Shown: positions 1 to 6,920, numbered from the stretch's first letter. The stretch is DNA of 9,246 nt from an uncultured Eubacteriales bacterium (GCA_934675045.1 CAKUPI010000060.1:1-9246); one strand, 5' to 3'. A program made the numbers and translations. Notes: generated from the letters alone by a model not told the origin.

Positions 1-1
1 C

Positions 2-37
2 GTGGATGAACACGGCAACAACAGCGGCCTGTTCTAA
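2..37 (+). CDS. fhs: C-terminal end of probable formate-tetrahydrofolate ligase (partial)
   Basis: Only the last 11 codons and a TAA stop are present; the residues read VDEHGNNSGLF. From family knowledge, formate-tetrahydrofolate ligases commonly end in an acidic/Gly/Asn stretch closing with GLF, and fhs often precedes fchA in Clostridia. The next gene, 22 bases downstream on the same strand, is a methenyl-THF cyclohydrolase, the next step around 10-formyl-THF. The identification therefore rests on a short tail plus context. Another folate gene ending this way cannot be excluded. Confidence 0.5.
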   Translation: MDEHGNNSGLF

Positions 38-59
38 AAAACCGCCAACGGAGAGAGTT

Positions 60-686
60 ATGGAACTGACAGCATTAACGGTCGGCAAATACCATGAAGT
101 TTTGGGTTCGGACGCGCCCGCGCCGGGCGGCGGTTCGGCCAGCGCCCTGTGCGGCGCGCAGGGTGCGGCGCTGGTTGCCATGGTGGCCCGCCTGACCCTG
201 GGAAAAGCCAAGTACGCCGAGTTTGAAGGGGTCTGCCGCGAGGCAGCGCAGCGCGCCGACGCTTTGCAGCAGGCGCTGCTCGCCGCCATCGACCGCGACA
301 CCGAGGCCTTCAACCGGGTTTCCGCCGCCTTTAAGCTGCCCAAGGAAACCGACGAGCAGAAGGCGGCGCGCAAAGCGGCCGTCGCCGACGCCACGCTGCT
401 GGCGACGCAGGTGCCCTTTGAGACCATGCGTCTGGCCTGCGAGGGGCTGGAAGCCGCCCGCACCATCGTCGGAAAATCCAATCCCAACGCGGCCAGCGAT
501 CTGGGGGTTGCCGCCCTCAATCTTCTGTGCTGCGTGCGCGGCGCATGGCTCAACGTCCTCATCAACCTTGGCGGCGTCAAGGACGAGGGAGAGCGCGTGC
601 GCTTTGAGACCGAGGGCCGGAAAATGGAGGCGGGCGCCGCCGCGCTGGCCGACGAGATCTTCAGCACCATCAAAAACAGTCTTTAA
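60..686 (+). CDS. fchA: Methenyltetrahydrofolate cyclohydrolase (FTCD_C / FchA family)
   Basis: Predicted cytoplasmic enzyme of 208 residues interconverting 5,10-methenyl-THF and 10-formyl-THF in one-carbon metabolism, the role of FchA in acetogenic and purinolytic clostridia. The formiminotransferase-cyclodeaminase C-terminal family signature is visible: the Gly-rich PAPGGGSASALCGAQG stretch near residues 20-35 and GKSNPNAASD near 138-147, in an all-helical, Ala-rich protein of the usual stand-alone length. I chose ATG 60 because GGAGAG at 50-55 sits just upstream. An in-frame ATG at 6 would overlap the preceding gene and add 18 residues unlike the family. It is probably co-transcribed with the upstream fhs-like gene, and a strong terminator follows. 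A glutamate formiminotransferase-type cyclodeaminase role is the main alternative, but the fhs-like neighbour favours the cyclohydrolase. Confidence 0.88.
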   Translation: MELTALTVGKYHEVLGSDAPAPGGGSASALCGAQGAALVAMVARLTLGKAKYAEFEGVCREAAQRADALQQALLAAIDRDTEAFNRVSAAFKLPKETDEQKAARKAAVADATLLATQVPFETMRLACEGLEAARTIVGKSNPNAASDLGVAALNLLCCVRGAWLNVLINLGGVKDEGERVRFETEGRKMEAGAAALADEIFSTIKNSL

Positions 687-691
687 TTGAC

Positions 692-718
692 AAAAGCGCG
701 GCCCTGTGCCGCGCTTTT
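692..718 (+). terminator. Intrinsic terminator after fchA
   Basis: A perfect 11-bp stem (692-702 with 708-718) closes a 5-base loop. The stem starts with AAAA and ends with TTTT, so it could act in both directions. It lies 5 bases after the fchA stop and ahead of the next gene's ribosome site, separating the folate operon from the hydrolase gene. Confidence 0.8.
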
Positions 719-753
719 GCCGCATCATTGAATTGTTGAAAGGGAGGATCTTC

Positions 754-2133
754 ATGCAAGACCGCAGAAAAGAGGACAAAACCGGCTTTGAAAGCTGTGT
801 GCAGCGCATCATGCAGGCAAACGATGTGCCCGGCATTGCCGTCGCCATCGTCAGCCCGGACGAGACGCTGTACGAAAACTTTTTCGGCGTGCGCGACGTG
901 CAGAGCGGCGCGCGGGCCGACGGCGACACCATTTTCGGTCTGGCCTCGGTGACCAAGTCCTTTACCTGTACCGCCATTTTGCAGCTGCACGAGCGGGGCG
1001 CGCTCGACATCGACGATCTGGTGTCCAAGCACATTCCCGAGCTTTGCAGCGACCGTCCGGTGCGCATACGGCACCTGATGTGCCACAGCGGCGGCTACTT
1101 CCCGCTTCCGCGTATTCTGGCCGAAGATGTCGCCCGCGAAATGGGCATTTTTGAAGACAAGGACGGAGACCTGGCCCACAGCCCGCTGCTGGCGGAAAAG
1201 GGCGTCGAGCTGGTGGCCTCGCGTCTGGCGCAGCAGACCAACTTCACCGGCCGCCCGGGCGAAAACCTCAGCTACTGCAACGACGGGTTCGGCATTTTGT
1301 CGGAAATCGTTCACAGAACGGGCGGCGAGCGCTCCTTTGCCGACTATGTCGAAAAGCACATTCTGCTTCCGCTCGGCATGAACCGCAGCACCTGCGAGTT
1401 CATCAGGCCGGCCGCCGATCCCAACTGCGCCACGCTGTACGAGGGGGAAAAGGCCAGCCGCAACTTTTATGACAACGCCTTTGTCTTGATGGGCGGCGGC
1501 GCGCTCAAATCCACCCTCAACGACATGAAGCAGTACCTGCGCTTCCATCTGAGCGAGGGCCTGGCCCCGTCGGGCGAGCGGGTGCTCAGCCAGTACGCCA
1601 TCCGCGAAATGCGCAAGCCGCATCAGCTGTACGGCCTGCAGGAGTATTACGGCTACGGCCTGTCCATTCACCATCTGGGCGACGTGGTATGCATCGGCCA
1701 CGGCGGCAGCCTGCCCGGCGTGTCGAGCCATTTGCAGTTTTCGCCGCAGCTCGGCGTCGGCGTGATGGTGCTGTGCAACAAGAGCGGCGTGCCGGTCTCG
1801 GACATCGCCGACGCGGCAATGCGCTGGTTCGCCGGCCTGCCGCTGGAAAAGGCGGACCGCTTTGTCGACACGCCCTGGACGGCGGAGCAGCTGAAAAAGG
1901 CCGTCGGCGTTTACCGCTCCGGAGAGGGCGGCGTGTACGAAATCCGCGAAAAGGACGGCGCGCCCTGTCTGCTGGTCAACGAGGAAGAGCGGAAGGTCCG
2001 CCCGGTCGAGCCCGATGTGCTCGAGGTTTTCGGCCCCACGGGCGGCAGAAGCCTCATTCATACGCTGGAAACCGAGGAGCGCGGTATTTTCGCCATCCGC
2101 AGCGGCGCCCGCCTGGTTCCGCGCGAGCAGTAA
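754..2133 (+). CDS. Serine hydrolase, class C beta-lactamase / penicillin-binding-protein fold
   Basis: A 459-residue protein of the Beta-lactamase (PF00144) superfamily, which includes esterases, D-aminopeptidases and beta-lactamase-like peptidases. All three active-site signatures are visible: SVTK at residues 65-68 (nucleophilic Ser and Lys), YCN at 174-176 (the YxN motif) and HGG at 316-318 (third-strand motif). The last 80 or so residues form an extra C-terminal segment, as in many stand-alone members. There is no signal peptide or membrane segment, so it should act inside the cell, which argues against antibiotic resistance. Start ATG 754 is preceded by GGGAGG (742-747); the earlier in-frame ATG at 706 lies inside the fchA terminator. 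The substrate cannot be told from sequence. It appears to be a single-gene unit between two terminators, though I see no clear promoter. Confidence 0.85.
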   Translation: MQDRRKEDKTGFESCVQRIMQANDVPGIAVAIVSPDETLYENFFGVRDVQSGARADGDTIFGLASVTKSFTCTAILQLHERGALDIDDLVSKHIPELCSDRPVRIRHLMCHSGGYFPLPRILAEDVAREMGIFEDKDGDLAHSPLLAEKGVELVASRLAQQTNFTGRPGENLSYCNDGFGILSEIVHRTGGERSFADYVEKHILLPLGMNRSTCEFIRPAADPNCATLYEGEKASRNFYDNAFVLMGGGALKSTLNDMKQYLRFHLSEGLAPSGERVLSQYAIREMRKPHQLYGLQEYYGYGLSIHHLGDVVCIGHGGSLPGVSSHLQFSPQLGVGVMVLCNKSGVPVSDIADAAMRWFAGLPLEKADRFVDTPWTAEQLKKAVGVYRSGEGGVYEIREKDGAPCLLVNEEERKVRPVEPDVLEVFGPTGGRSLIHTLETEERGIFAIRSGARLVPREQ

Positions 2134-2163
2134 GAAACGCGCAAATCCGCCCGCAGAGCATAC

Positions 2164-2200
2164 AAAAAGCGAAGCAATCGACAGATTGCTTCGCTTTTTT
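2164..2200. terminator. Bidirectional terminator between convergent genes
   Basis: A perfect 16-bp stem (2164-2179 with 2184-2199) with a 4-base loop has an A-run on its left and a T-run (2195-2200) on its right. It therefore gives a U-tail on both strands. It lies between the hydrolase gene (plus) and the aldo/keto reductase gene (minus), about 30 and 10 bases from their stops, and probably serves both. Confidence 0.92.
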
Positions 2201-2210
2201 GCGGTCGGAA

Positions 2211-3239
2211 TTACTGTAAAATGCCCTTTTCGCGCATAAAGCTCTGGTAATCCTCCCAGTTGTCGCGGGTCAGCTTGCTGCCGTCAATGCCGTAAGGACA
2301 GCGGCTTTTGCAGGCGCCGCACGAAATGCACTGTTCCACCTGCCGCATTTTTTCCTGCCATTCGGGGGTGGCGTACTCCTGCCACGGCGCGCGGCGCAGC
2401 AGCAGGCTCATCCGGCCGACCCACGGAATGTCGATGCTGGCGGGGCAGGGCTTGCAGTAGCCGCAGCCGCGGCAGAAATCGCCGGTCAGAACCTGCTTGT
2501 CCTGCTCGATGACGGCCCGCAGGGCGGGCGTCAGGCAGACCTGTCCGGCAGCGGCGTCCAGAAACTCCTGCAATTCCGATTGGCGCTGGATGCCCCAGAT
2601 GGGCACGGCGTTGTCAAACTGGGCAAAAAAGGCGAAAGCCGCCGTGCCCGAGCTGACAAGCCCGCCGGCCAGCGCCTTCATGGCGATGAGCCCGACGTCC
2701 CTTTGCCGGCATACCTCGATCAGCTTGAGGTCCTGCTCGCTCGACAGGTAGCTGAGGGGGAACTGAACCGTGTCATAAAGGCCGCATTCGGCGGCGGCCA
2801 GCGCCACATCGATGCGGTGGGTCGTAATGCCGATAAAGCGGCATTTGCCCTCGCGCCGGGCCTGCACAAGGGCGGCGTAGGGGCTTTCGGGGTCGGCGGG
2901 GTCGGGCAGAGCCGGGATGTTGTGCAGCTGCATGATGTCGACGTAGCCGGTTTTCAGCTTTTCCAGGCTGACGGAAAGGTCGCTTAAGACGGCCTGCCGC
3001 GTTTTGCCGGCGCTTTTGGTCGAAATGACGATGCTGCCGCGCACATCGCTCAGCCCAAGGCCGATTTTTTCCTCGCTGTCGGTGTAGGCGCGCGCCGTGT
3101 CGAAAAAGTTGATGCCGGCGTCGTAGGCGCGGCGCAGCAGGGCGGCGGCCTCGCCGGACGAAAGCCGCTGTATGGGCAGCGCCCCAAAGGAGTTTTCGGT
3201 CACCATCAGGTTGGTGCGGCCCAGGCGTTTCATTTTCAT
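2211..3239 (-). CDS. Aldo/keto reductase with C-terminal 4Fe-4S ferredoxin-like domain
   Basis: A 342-residue predicted oxidoreductase. The N-terminal (beta/alpha)8 aldo/keto reductase part shows the expected catalytic tetrad: Asp in FFDTA (about residue 47), Tyr in AYTDSE (52), Lys in STKSAG (75) and His in QLHN (106). The C-terminal part adds two Cys groups, CRGCGYCKPCP (256-266) and CISCGACKSRCP (304-315), typical of ferredoxin-like 4Fe-4S binding. Such fused reductases are common in anaerobic Firmicutes; their physiological substrates are mostly unknown. Start ATG 3239 has GGGGG at 3247-3251, 7 bases upstream. A further upstream ATG at 3257 would put that ribosome site inside the coding region. 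A TATAAT box lies upstream, and the gene ends at the shared terminator. Confidence 0.88.
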   Translation of the reverse strand: MKMKRLGRTNLMVTENSFGALPIQRLSSGEAAALLRRAYDAGINFFDTARAYTDSEEKIGLGLSDVRGSIVISTKSAGKTRQAVLSDLSVSLEKLKTGYVDIMQLHNIPALPDPADPESPYAALVQARREGKCRFIGITTHRIDVALAAAECGLYDTVQFPLSYLSSEQDLKLIEVCRQRDVGLIAMKALAGGLVSSGTAAFAFFAQFDNAVPIWGIQRQSELQEFLDAAAGQVCLTPALRAVIEQDKQVLTGDFCRGCGYCKPCPASIDIPWVGRMSLLLRRAPWQEYATPEWQEKMRQVEQCISCGACKSRCPYGIDGSKLTRDNWEDYQSFMREKGILQ

Positions 3240-3270
3240 CACGATGCCCCCAAGCATATTTTTTTACATG

Positions 3271-3276
3271 ATTATA
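3271..3276 (-). promoter_or_regulatory. -10 box of the aldo/keto reductase promoter
   Basis: On the minus strand this reads a perfect TATAAT, 31 bases upstream of the chosen ATG. The -35 region at 17-18 bases spacing is poor (about 3 of 6 matches at best), so the promoter may be weak or need an activator. Confidence 0.55.
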
Positions 3277-3340
3277 GCACGTCGGGGAAAAATAGGACAG
3301 GCAAAACCGCGCATTTTTTCGCACAGGCCGCAAAGGGCCG

Positions 3341-3363
3341 GCAGGGGCCGCGCAAGCCCCTGC
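3341..3363 (-). other. GC-rich hairpin after the DUF1836 gene
   Basis: An 8-bp perfect stem (GCAGGGGC with GCCCCTGC) with a 7-base loop lies 12 bases past the DUF1836 stop. No T-run follows directly on the minus strand, so it may be a weak terminator or an RNA 3'-end stabiliser. Its position argues for a transcript-end role. Confidence 0.35.
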
Positions 3364-3374
3364 GGGAAACGGCT

Positions 3375-3854
3375 TCATTCCTCCGGCGTTAAAAGCTCCT
3401 GCGCCAGCAGCTTTTCCGCCAGAGCGCCGCAGCAGGCCCGCAGCGCCAGCAGCGCGCGTCCCTCTTCTCCGGCGGTGCGGCCGGGGGTCTCTCCGCCGGA
3501 GAAAACGCGGGTCAGGGCGCTGTGCAGCTCGGCGCGGAAAAGCTCGTAGCACTCCTCCTCGCTGCGGCTGCCGAGCAGCAGCTCGTGCAGGCTTTTGATT
3601 TCGCTCACCGTCAAAACGCGCTTCAGCGTGCACAAAATCAGCAGCGCCGACACGTGCCCGCGGCCGTAGCGCTTCTTTTCCGGGGGACGGAGGGCCTTTT
3701 GCTTGACGTAATTGTTGATCATGGCGGGCGTGACCGCCTTTCCCTCGCCCTCGGGCAGCGGGGACAGCGCCTTTTCCACAATGCTGACCACCTGATCCAT
3801 ATAAAGCTCGATTTCGGGCAGTGCGCTCCACGGCGGCAGAGAAAACGGCTGCAT
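3375..3854 (-). CDS. DUF1836 domain protein, probable helix-turn-helix regulator
   Basis: A 159-residue protein resembling the Firmicutes DUF1836 family. The N-terminal part has LPEIELYMDQV, then VTPAMINNYVKQKAL (about 41-55) followed by PPEKKRYGRGHV, which looks like a MerR/winged-helix recognition segment, then a helical region with LTVSEIKSLHELL. The family is conserved but its role is largely uncharacterised; DNA binding is inferred from the fold-like pattern. A GTG at 3866 would also be in frame, but GAGGAG (3866-3871) would then overlap the start and the leader would be only a few bases, so ATG 3854 is preferred. It has its own near-consensus promoter and lies divergent from the SGNH hydrolase gene. 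The last 40 or so residues are Ala/Glu-rich and not distinctive. Confidence 0.75.
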   Translation of the reverse strand: MQPFSLPPWSALPEIELYMDQVVSIVEKALSPLPEGEGKAVTPAMINNYVKQKALRPPEKKRYGRGHVSALLILCTLKRVLTVSEIKSLHELLLGSRSEEECYELFRAELHSALTRVFSGGETPGRTAGEEGRALLALRACCGALAEKLLAQELLTPEE

Positions 3855-3878
3855 TTTGTCTATCACTCCTCACACTGT

Positions 3879-3908
3879 ATTATACTTGCTGCGAAAATGC
3901 TGTGTCAA
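3879..3908 (-). promoter_or_regulatory. Promoter of the DUF1836 gene
   Basis: On the minus strand there is a perfect TTGACA (3903-3908), an 18-base spacer, then a perfect TATAAT (3879-3884). The expected start near 3872 falls just before the GAGGAG ribosome site, giving a leader of about 18 bases to ATG 3854. Confidence 0.85.
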
Positions 3909-3928
3909 GTGCAAAAGAAAACTTGACA
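3903..3928. repeat. Inverted repeat spanning the two divergent -35 boxes
   Basis: TGTCAAGT (3903-3910) and ACTTGACA (3921-3928) are perfect 8-bp inverted arms separated by 10 bases. Six bases of each arm are the -35 hexamers of the two divergent promoters; the matching outer AC/GT adds to that. It is a candidate operator, or simply two consensus -35 boxes. Confidence 0.6.
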
Positions 3929-3951
3929 AGGAGAATAAAAACGTGTAACAT
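3923..3951 (+). promoter_or_regulatory. Promoter of the SGNH hydrolase gene
   Basis: Perfect TTGACA (3923-3928), a 17-base spacer, then TAACAT (3946-3951, 4 of 6 matches). Transcription would start near 3958, about 29 bases before the GTG start. Confidence 0.75.
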
Positions 3952-3986
3952 AGTTTCGAAAACCAGATGCAAAGGGGAAATGAATT

Positions 3987-4682
3987 GTGTCGTGTCGTAT
4001 AGATGTTTTCGGAGATTCCATCATGAAGGGGATTGTGCTTGACGCCGGACGCTATCGGCCGCTGGAAAGCGGTCATTTCGCCCGCTTTTCCGAGCGCTTT
4101 CAGGTGCAGATTCACAACTGCTCGCACTTCGGCTACACGGTGCGCAAGGGCGCGGTGCTTTTGCAGCGCATGCTGGAGCGGGGAAACGGGGGAGAGGTCG
4201 CCCTGCTGGAATACGGCGGGAACGACTGCGATTTTGACTGGAAGGCGGTGGCGCAAAACCCCGAGGGGGAGTTTGACCCCAAGACGCCGCCCGAGGAGTT
4301 CTGCGCGCTGTACGCGGATTTGGTGCGCGGGCTGCAAAAAAGGGGGGTGACCGTTGCGCTGATGACGCTGCCGCCCATTGACGCCGAGCGGTACCTGCAC
4401 TGGGTGGCTTCCGGCGAGCAGGAGCGCAAAAACATTCTGCGCTGGCTGGGCGATGTGCAGCGCATATACCGGTTTCAGGAGATGTATTCCGGTCTGGTCG
4501 CGCGGGTGGCCGCCGAGACGGGCGCTTTGCTGGCCGACGTGCGGACCAGCTTTTTGCAGCGGCGCGACACCGGTGCGCTGCTGTGCGGCGACGGCATTCA
4601 CCCCAACGCGGCGGGGCATCAGCTTTTGTTTGACACGCTGTGCGATTTCGGCGAACGGCATCTGTGCCGGCTCAAGGGGTAA
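3987..4682 (+). CDS. SGNH/GDSL-family hydrolase (esterase/lipase-like)
   Basis: A 231-residue predicted serine hydrolase. The SGNH blocks are all visible: FGDSIMKG with nucleophile Ser11 (block I), a Gly around residue 49 in HFGYT (block II), GGND at 77-80 (block III, oxyanion Asn) and GDGIHPNAAGH near 201-211 with Asp202 and His205 (block V). There is no signal peptide, so it is likely cytoplasmic. Typical substrates in the family are acyl or acetyl esters on lipids, sugars or thioesters; none can be singled out here. The start is GTG 3987 with GGGG at 3974-3977; an in-frame TGA at 3981 excludes a longer protein. It is a single gene with its own promoter, divergent from the DUF1836 regulator, so possibly controlled by it (inference). 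Confidence 0.85.
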   Translation: MSCRIDVFGDSIMKGIVLDAGRYRPLESGHFARFSERFQVQIHNCSHFGYTVRKGAVLLQRMLERGNGGEVALLEYGGNDCDFDWKAVAQNPEGEFDPKTPPEEFCALYADLVRGLQKRGVTVALMTLPPIDAERYLHWVASGEQERKNILRWLGDVQRIYRFQEMYSGLVARVAAETGALLADVRTSFLQRRDTGALLCGDGIHPNAAGHQLLFDTLCDFGERHLCRLKG

Positions 4683-4833
4683 AATCCTCCGGCCGCGCCG
4701 TCCCCGCCCTGCCCGGCAGGGCCTTCGTCCGCCCGGCCGGCTCGCCGCGGGAAGCGCTTCCTGACGGGCGGCACCGGTCTCAGACGCAGAGCGGATGGCC
4801 GCCGTTTCCAACGATTGGCTGCGGTGAAAACGC
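4683..4833. other. Noncoding, GC-rich spacer with one hairpin
   Basis: No supportable gene is present between the SGNH hydrolase stop and the rplU promoter. A 7-bp perfect stem (GCCCTGC 4706-4712 with GCAGGGC 4716-4722) with a 3-base loop could mark the end of the SGNH transcript, but no T-run follows. The rest is GC-rich with no pattern I recognise. Confidence 0.5.
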
Positions 4834-4862
4834 TTGACAAGCCCGGCGCGGCGTGATATACT
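4834..4862 (+). promoter_or_regulatory. Strong promoter of the rplU-rpmA operon
   Basis: Perfect TTGACA (4834-4839), a 17-base spacer and TATACT (4857-4862, 5 of 6 matches). The predicted start near 4869 leaves a leader of about 80 bases before rplU, as expected for a highly expressed ribosomal protein operon. Confidence 0.88.
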
Positions 4863-4868
4863 ATCAAA

Positions 4869-4947
4869 GCCGCATTGAAAGGGCTGTAACGGATGCATCG
4901 GCGTCCGGCCCCCAGAGCGCGACTCTGAAAAAAGGAGGATATGGGTT
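4869..4947 (+). promoter_or_regulatory. Possible L21 leader RNA upstream of rplU
   Basis: The predicted 5' leader holds two small hairpins: 4891-4896 with 4901-4906 (6 bp including one G-U, 4-base loop) and 4913-4917 with 4923-4927 (5 bp, 5-base loop). A strong AAGGAGG (4932-4938) follows. Firmicutes often carry a structured L21 leader thought to mediate autoregulation. Position fits, but I cannot match its consensus by eye, so the call is tentative. Confidence 0.35.
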
Positions 4948-5256
4948 ATGTACGCAGTTATCGTTACCGGCGGCAAGCAGTTCAAGGTTGCCGAGGGCGA
5001 CACCATCTATGTCGAAAAGCTCGGCGTGGAGGACGGCGCCAAGATCACGTTCGACAACGTCCTGCTCGTTGAGAAGGACGGCAATGTGACGGCCGGCAGC
5101 GCCGTTTCCGGCGCCAAGGTGCAGGGCACCGTCGTCAAAAACGGCAAGCAGAAGAAGATCATGGTCTTTAAATACAAGGCCAAGAAGAATTACCGCCGCC
5201 GTCAGGGCCATCGTCAGCCCTATACCAAGGTCACCATCGACAAGATCGAGGCCTGA
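4948..5256 (+). CDS. rplU: 50S ribosomal protein L21
   Basis: A 102-residue protein with the hallmark start [18 protein letters not shown], the central [11 protein letters not shown] beta segment, and the basic [20 protein letters not shown] stretch that contacts 23S rRNA, ending in IDKIEA. The length is normal for the family. ATG 4948 is preceded by AAGGAGG with a 9-base spacer; the nearby ATG at 4941 is out of frame. It is first gene of an operon with rpmA, 40 bases downstream. In most Firmicutes a prp/ysxB cysteine protease gene lies between these two genes; it is missing here. Confidence 0.98.
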   Translation: MYAVIVTGGKQFKVAEGDTIYVEKLGVEDGAKITFDNVLLVEKDGNVTAGSAVSGAKVQGTVVKNGKQKKIMVFKYKAKKNYRRRQGHRQPYTKVTIDKIEA

Positions 5257-5296
5257 GTTTCCTTTCCACATTCTGTTAAACGGAGGTGTAAACCAC

Positions 5297-5554
5297 ATGG
5301 CACATAAAAAAGGTATGGGCTCCACGAAGAACGGCCGTGACTCCGAGTCCAAACGCCTGGGCGTCAAGCGCGCCGACGGACAGCACGTTCTGGCCGGCAA
5401 CATTCTGGTCAAGCAGCGTGGCACCAAGATTCACCCCGGCACCAATGTGGGCCGCGGCAGTGACGACACCCTTTTCGCTCTTGTCGAGGGCAAGGTGGCT
5501 TTCGAGCGCCTGGGCCGCGACCGCAAAAAGGTTTCGGTGTACCCCGTCCAGTAA
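5297..5554 (+). CDS. rpmA: 50S ribosomal protein L27, without the Firmicutes N-terminal extension
   Basis: An 85-residue protein starting [20 protein letters not shown] and continuing with [27 protein letters not shown] sequence, unmistakably L27. Its N-terminal tail reaches toward the peptidyl-transferase centre. Many Firmicutes make L27 with an extra 9 or so residues ending in a Phe-Phe type site that the Prp protease removes; here the protein begins directly at the mature AHKKG form. GGAGGT (5282-5287) lies 9 bases before the ATG, fixing the start, and no upstream in-frame extension is indicated. It is co-transcribed with rplU, and a strong terminator follows 8 bases after the stop. Confidence 0.98.
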   Translation: MAHKKGMGSTKNGRDSESKRLGVKRADGQHVLAGNILVKQRGTKIHPGTNVGRGSDDTLFALVEGKVAFERLGRDRKKVSVYPVQ

Positions 5555-5562
5555 TTGCTTTG

Positions 5563-5590
5563 AAAACGGCTGCGCAAGCAGCCGTTTTTT
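5563..5590 (+). terminator. Intrinsic terminator after rpmA
   Basis: A perfect 11-bp stem (5563-5573 with 5578-5588) is capped by a GCAA tetraloop (GNRA type) and ends in six Ts (5585-5590). It separates rplU-rpmA from obgE. No clear obgE promoter is visible in the 40 bases after it, so some read-through into obgE is likely. Confidence 0.92.
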
Positions 5591-5629
5591 CTGCGGTTTT
5601 GTTCATCATCATGCAATCGAGGTGACCTT

Positions 5630-6904
5630 ATGTTTGTCGATATCGTAACCATTTCTATCCGGGCGGGGCGGGGCGGCGACGGCTGCGTCTCCTTCCACCG
5701 CGAAAAGTATATTGCGGCCGGCGGGCCGGACGGCGGCGACGGCGGTCAGGGCGGCAATGTCGTCTTTGTTGTCGACGACCATATGGCCACCCTGCTCGAC
5801 TTCCGCATAAAGCGCAAATACGAGGCCGGCAGCGGCGAGATGGGGGGCACCAAGCGCTGCACCGGCAAAAACGGGCAGGACATTGTCATCCGCGTACCGC
5901 GCGGCACGCTGATCCGCGACGCCGAGAGCGGCGCGCTGATGCACGACATGTCGGATGCGCAGCCCTATATCGCGGCCCGCGGCGGCCGCGGCGGCTGGGG
6001 AAACGCCCGCTTTTCCACCCCCACCCGCCAGGCGCCCCGCTTTGCCAAGCCGGGGCAGGACGGCGACGCGCGCAAGGTGGTGCTCGAGCTTAAGCTCATC
6101 GCCGACGTGGGGCTGATAGGCTTCCCCAATGTCGGAAAAAGCACCCTGCTGTCGGTCATTTCCAAGGCGCGTCCCAAAATCGCCAATTACCACTTCACCA
6201 CGCTTTCGCCCAACCTCGGCGTCGTATACGTCGACGAGGGGGCCTCTTTTGTCGCGGCCGACATCCCCGGCATCATCGAAGGGGCGGCCGAGGGCGCCGG
6301 GCTGGGCCACGATTTTCTGCGGCACATCGACCGCTGCCGCCTGCTGGTCCACGTCGTCGACGTTTCGGGCAGCGAGGTGCGCGACCCGGTCGCCGATTTG
6401 GACGCCATCAACGAAGAGCTGCGCGGGTACAGCGAGACGCTGGTCGGCCGCCCGCAGATTGTTGCCGCCAACAAAAGCGACATTCTGCCCGCCGACAGCG
6501 ACAATTTAAAGCGCCTGAAGGCGCGCTGCGCCGAGCTGGGCTTCCCGGTTTACGAAATTTCGGCGGCGACGCGGCAGGGCGTGAATGAGCTGATTTGGGC
6601 GGTGTGGCAGACGCTCGGCGACCTGCCGCCCGTCACCGTGTACCAAGATGAGCTGGTCGTCGAGGAGACGCCGGCGCTGGGCGAGCGCGATATTTCCATC
6701 GAGCTGCGCGACGGCGTGTACTGCGTCGGCGGCGCATGGCCCGAAAAGGTGATTCGGTCGGTCAACTTTGACGATTATGAGTCGCGGATGTACTTCGAGC
6801 GCGTGCTGCGCAAGGCGGGCGTTTTCGACATGCTGGAAAAAGCCGGCGTGCAGGAAGGCGACACCGTAGACGTCTGCGGCTGCCAGTTCGAGTATGTTTA
6901 TTGA
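5630..6904 (+). CDS. obgE: Obg-family GTPase (ObgE/CgtA) with OCT domain
   Basis: A 424-residue essential GTPase involved in 50S subunit assembly and stringent/stress responses. Domains: the Gly-rich Obg fold (about 1-158, with GGDGGQGGN and GGRGGWGNARF), the G domain (about 159-335) and a C-terminal OCT domain (about 350-424) found in Gram-positive versions. GTP-binding motifs are intact: G1 GFPNVGKS (164-171), G2 Thr in HFTT (188-191), G3 DIPG (211-214), G4 NKSD (281-284) and G5 SAA (311-313). ATG 5630 has GAGGTG at 5619-5624. The rplU-rpmA-obgE order is widely conserved in Firmicutes. The stop codon lies just inside a 24-bp segment repeated at 8881-8904. Confidence 0.97.
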   Translation: MFVDIVTISIRAGRGGDGCVSFHREKYIAAGGPDGGDGGQGGNVVFVVDDHMATLLDFRIKRKYEAGSGEMGGTKRCTGKNGQDIVIRVPRGTLIRDAESGALMHDMSDAQPYIAARGGRGGWGNARFSTPTRQAPRFAKPGQDGDARKVVLELKLIADVGLIGFPNVGKSTLLSVISKARPKIANYHFTTLSPNLGVVYVDEGASFVAADIPGIIEGAAEGAGLGHDFLRHIDRCRLLVHVVDVSGSEVRDPVADLDAINEELRGYSETLVGRPQIVAANKSDILPADSDNLKRLKARCAELGFPVYEISAATRQGVNELIWAVWQTLGDLPPVTVYQDELVVEETPALGERDISIELRDGVYCVGGAWPEKVIRSVNFDDYESRMYFERVLRKAGVFDMLEKAGVQEGDTVDVCGCQFEYVY

Positions 6905-6920
6905 CGAAAAACGGGGCAGG
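6897..6920 (+). repeat. 24-bp direct repeat, copy A (obgE 3' end)
   Basis: It covers the last obgE codons, the stop and the first arm of the following hairpin. It matches 8881-8904 at 23 of 24 bases by my count; the one difference is G (6906) against A (8890 + 1 position, in the A-run). The copies are about 1.98 kb apart and bracket tRNA-Ser and the RM operon. Confidence 0.75.

Noticed and set aside
687..692. TTGACA as a promoter -35 for the serine hydrolase gene
   Set aside because: No -10-like hexamer lies 16-18 bases downstream, and the site runs straight into a terminator stem.
75..1067. Minus-strand open frame across fchA and the hydrolase start
   Set aside because: It crosses a strong terminator and two well-supported plus-strand genes, with no recognisable domain or ribosome site.
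670..2061. Long minus-strand open frame opposite the serine hydrolase gene
   Set aside because: It mirrors a clear plus-strand gene with intact catalytic motifs. The protein is low-complexity and Ala/Gly/Val-rich, as expected from antisense reading of GC-rich codons.
2773..3873. Minus-strand frame overlapping both the aldo/keto reductase and DUF1836 genes in another phase
   Set aside because: Arg/Ala-rich frame-shadow of two genes with clear motifs on the same strand.
4706..4722. Hairpin after the SGNH gene as an intrinsic terminator
   Set aside because: The stem is good but no T-run follows, so it is noted only as a hairpin within the spacer.
3870..5006. Minus-strand frame spanning the SGNH hydrolase and the rplU promoter
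   Set aside because: It runs through two promoters and an SGNH gene with all catalytic blocks; no domain is recognisable.
5609..6352. Minus-strand frame opposite obgE
   Set aside because: Antisense shadow of the Gly-rich Obg fold and G domain.
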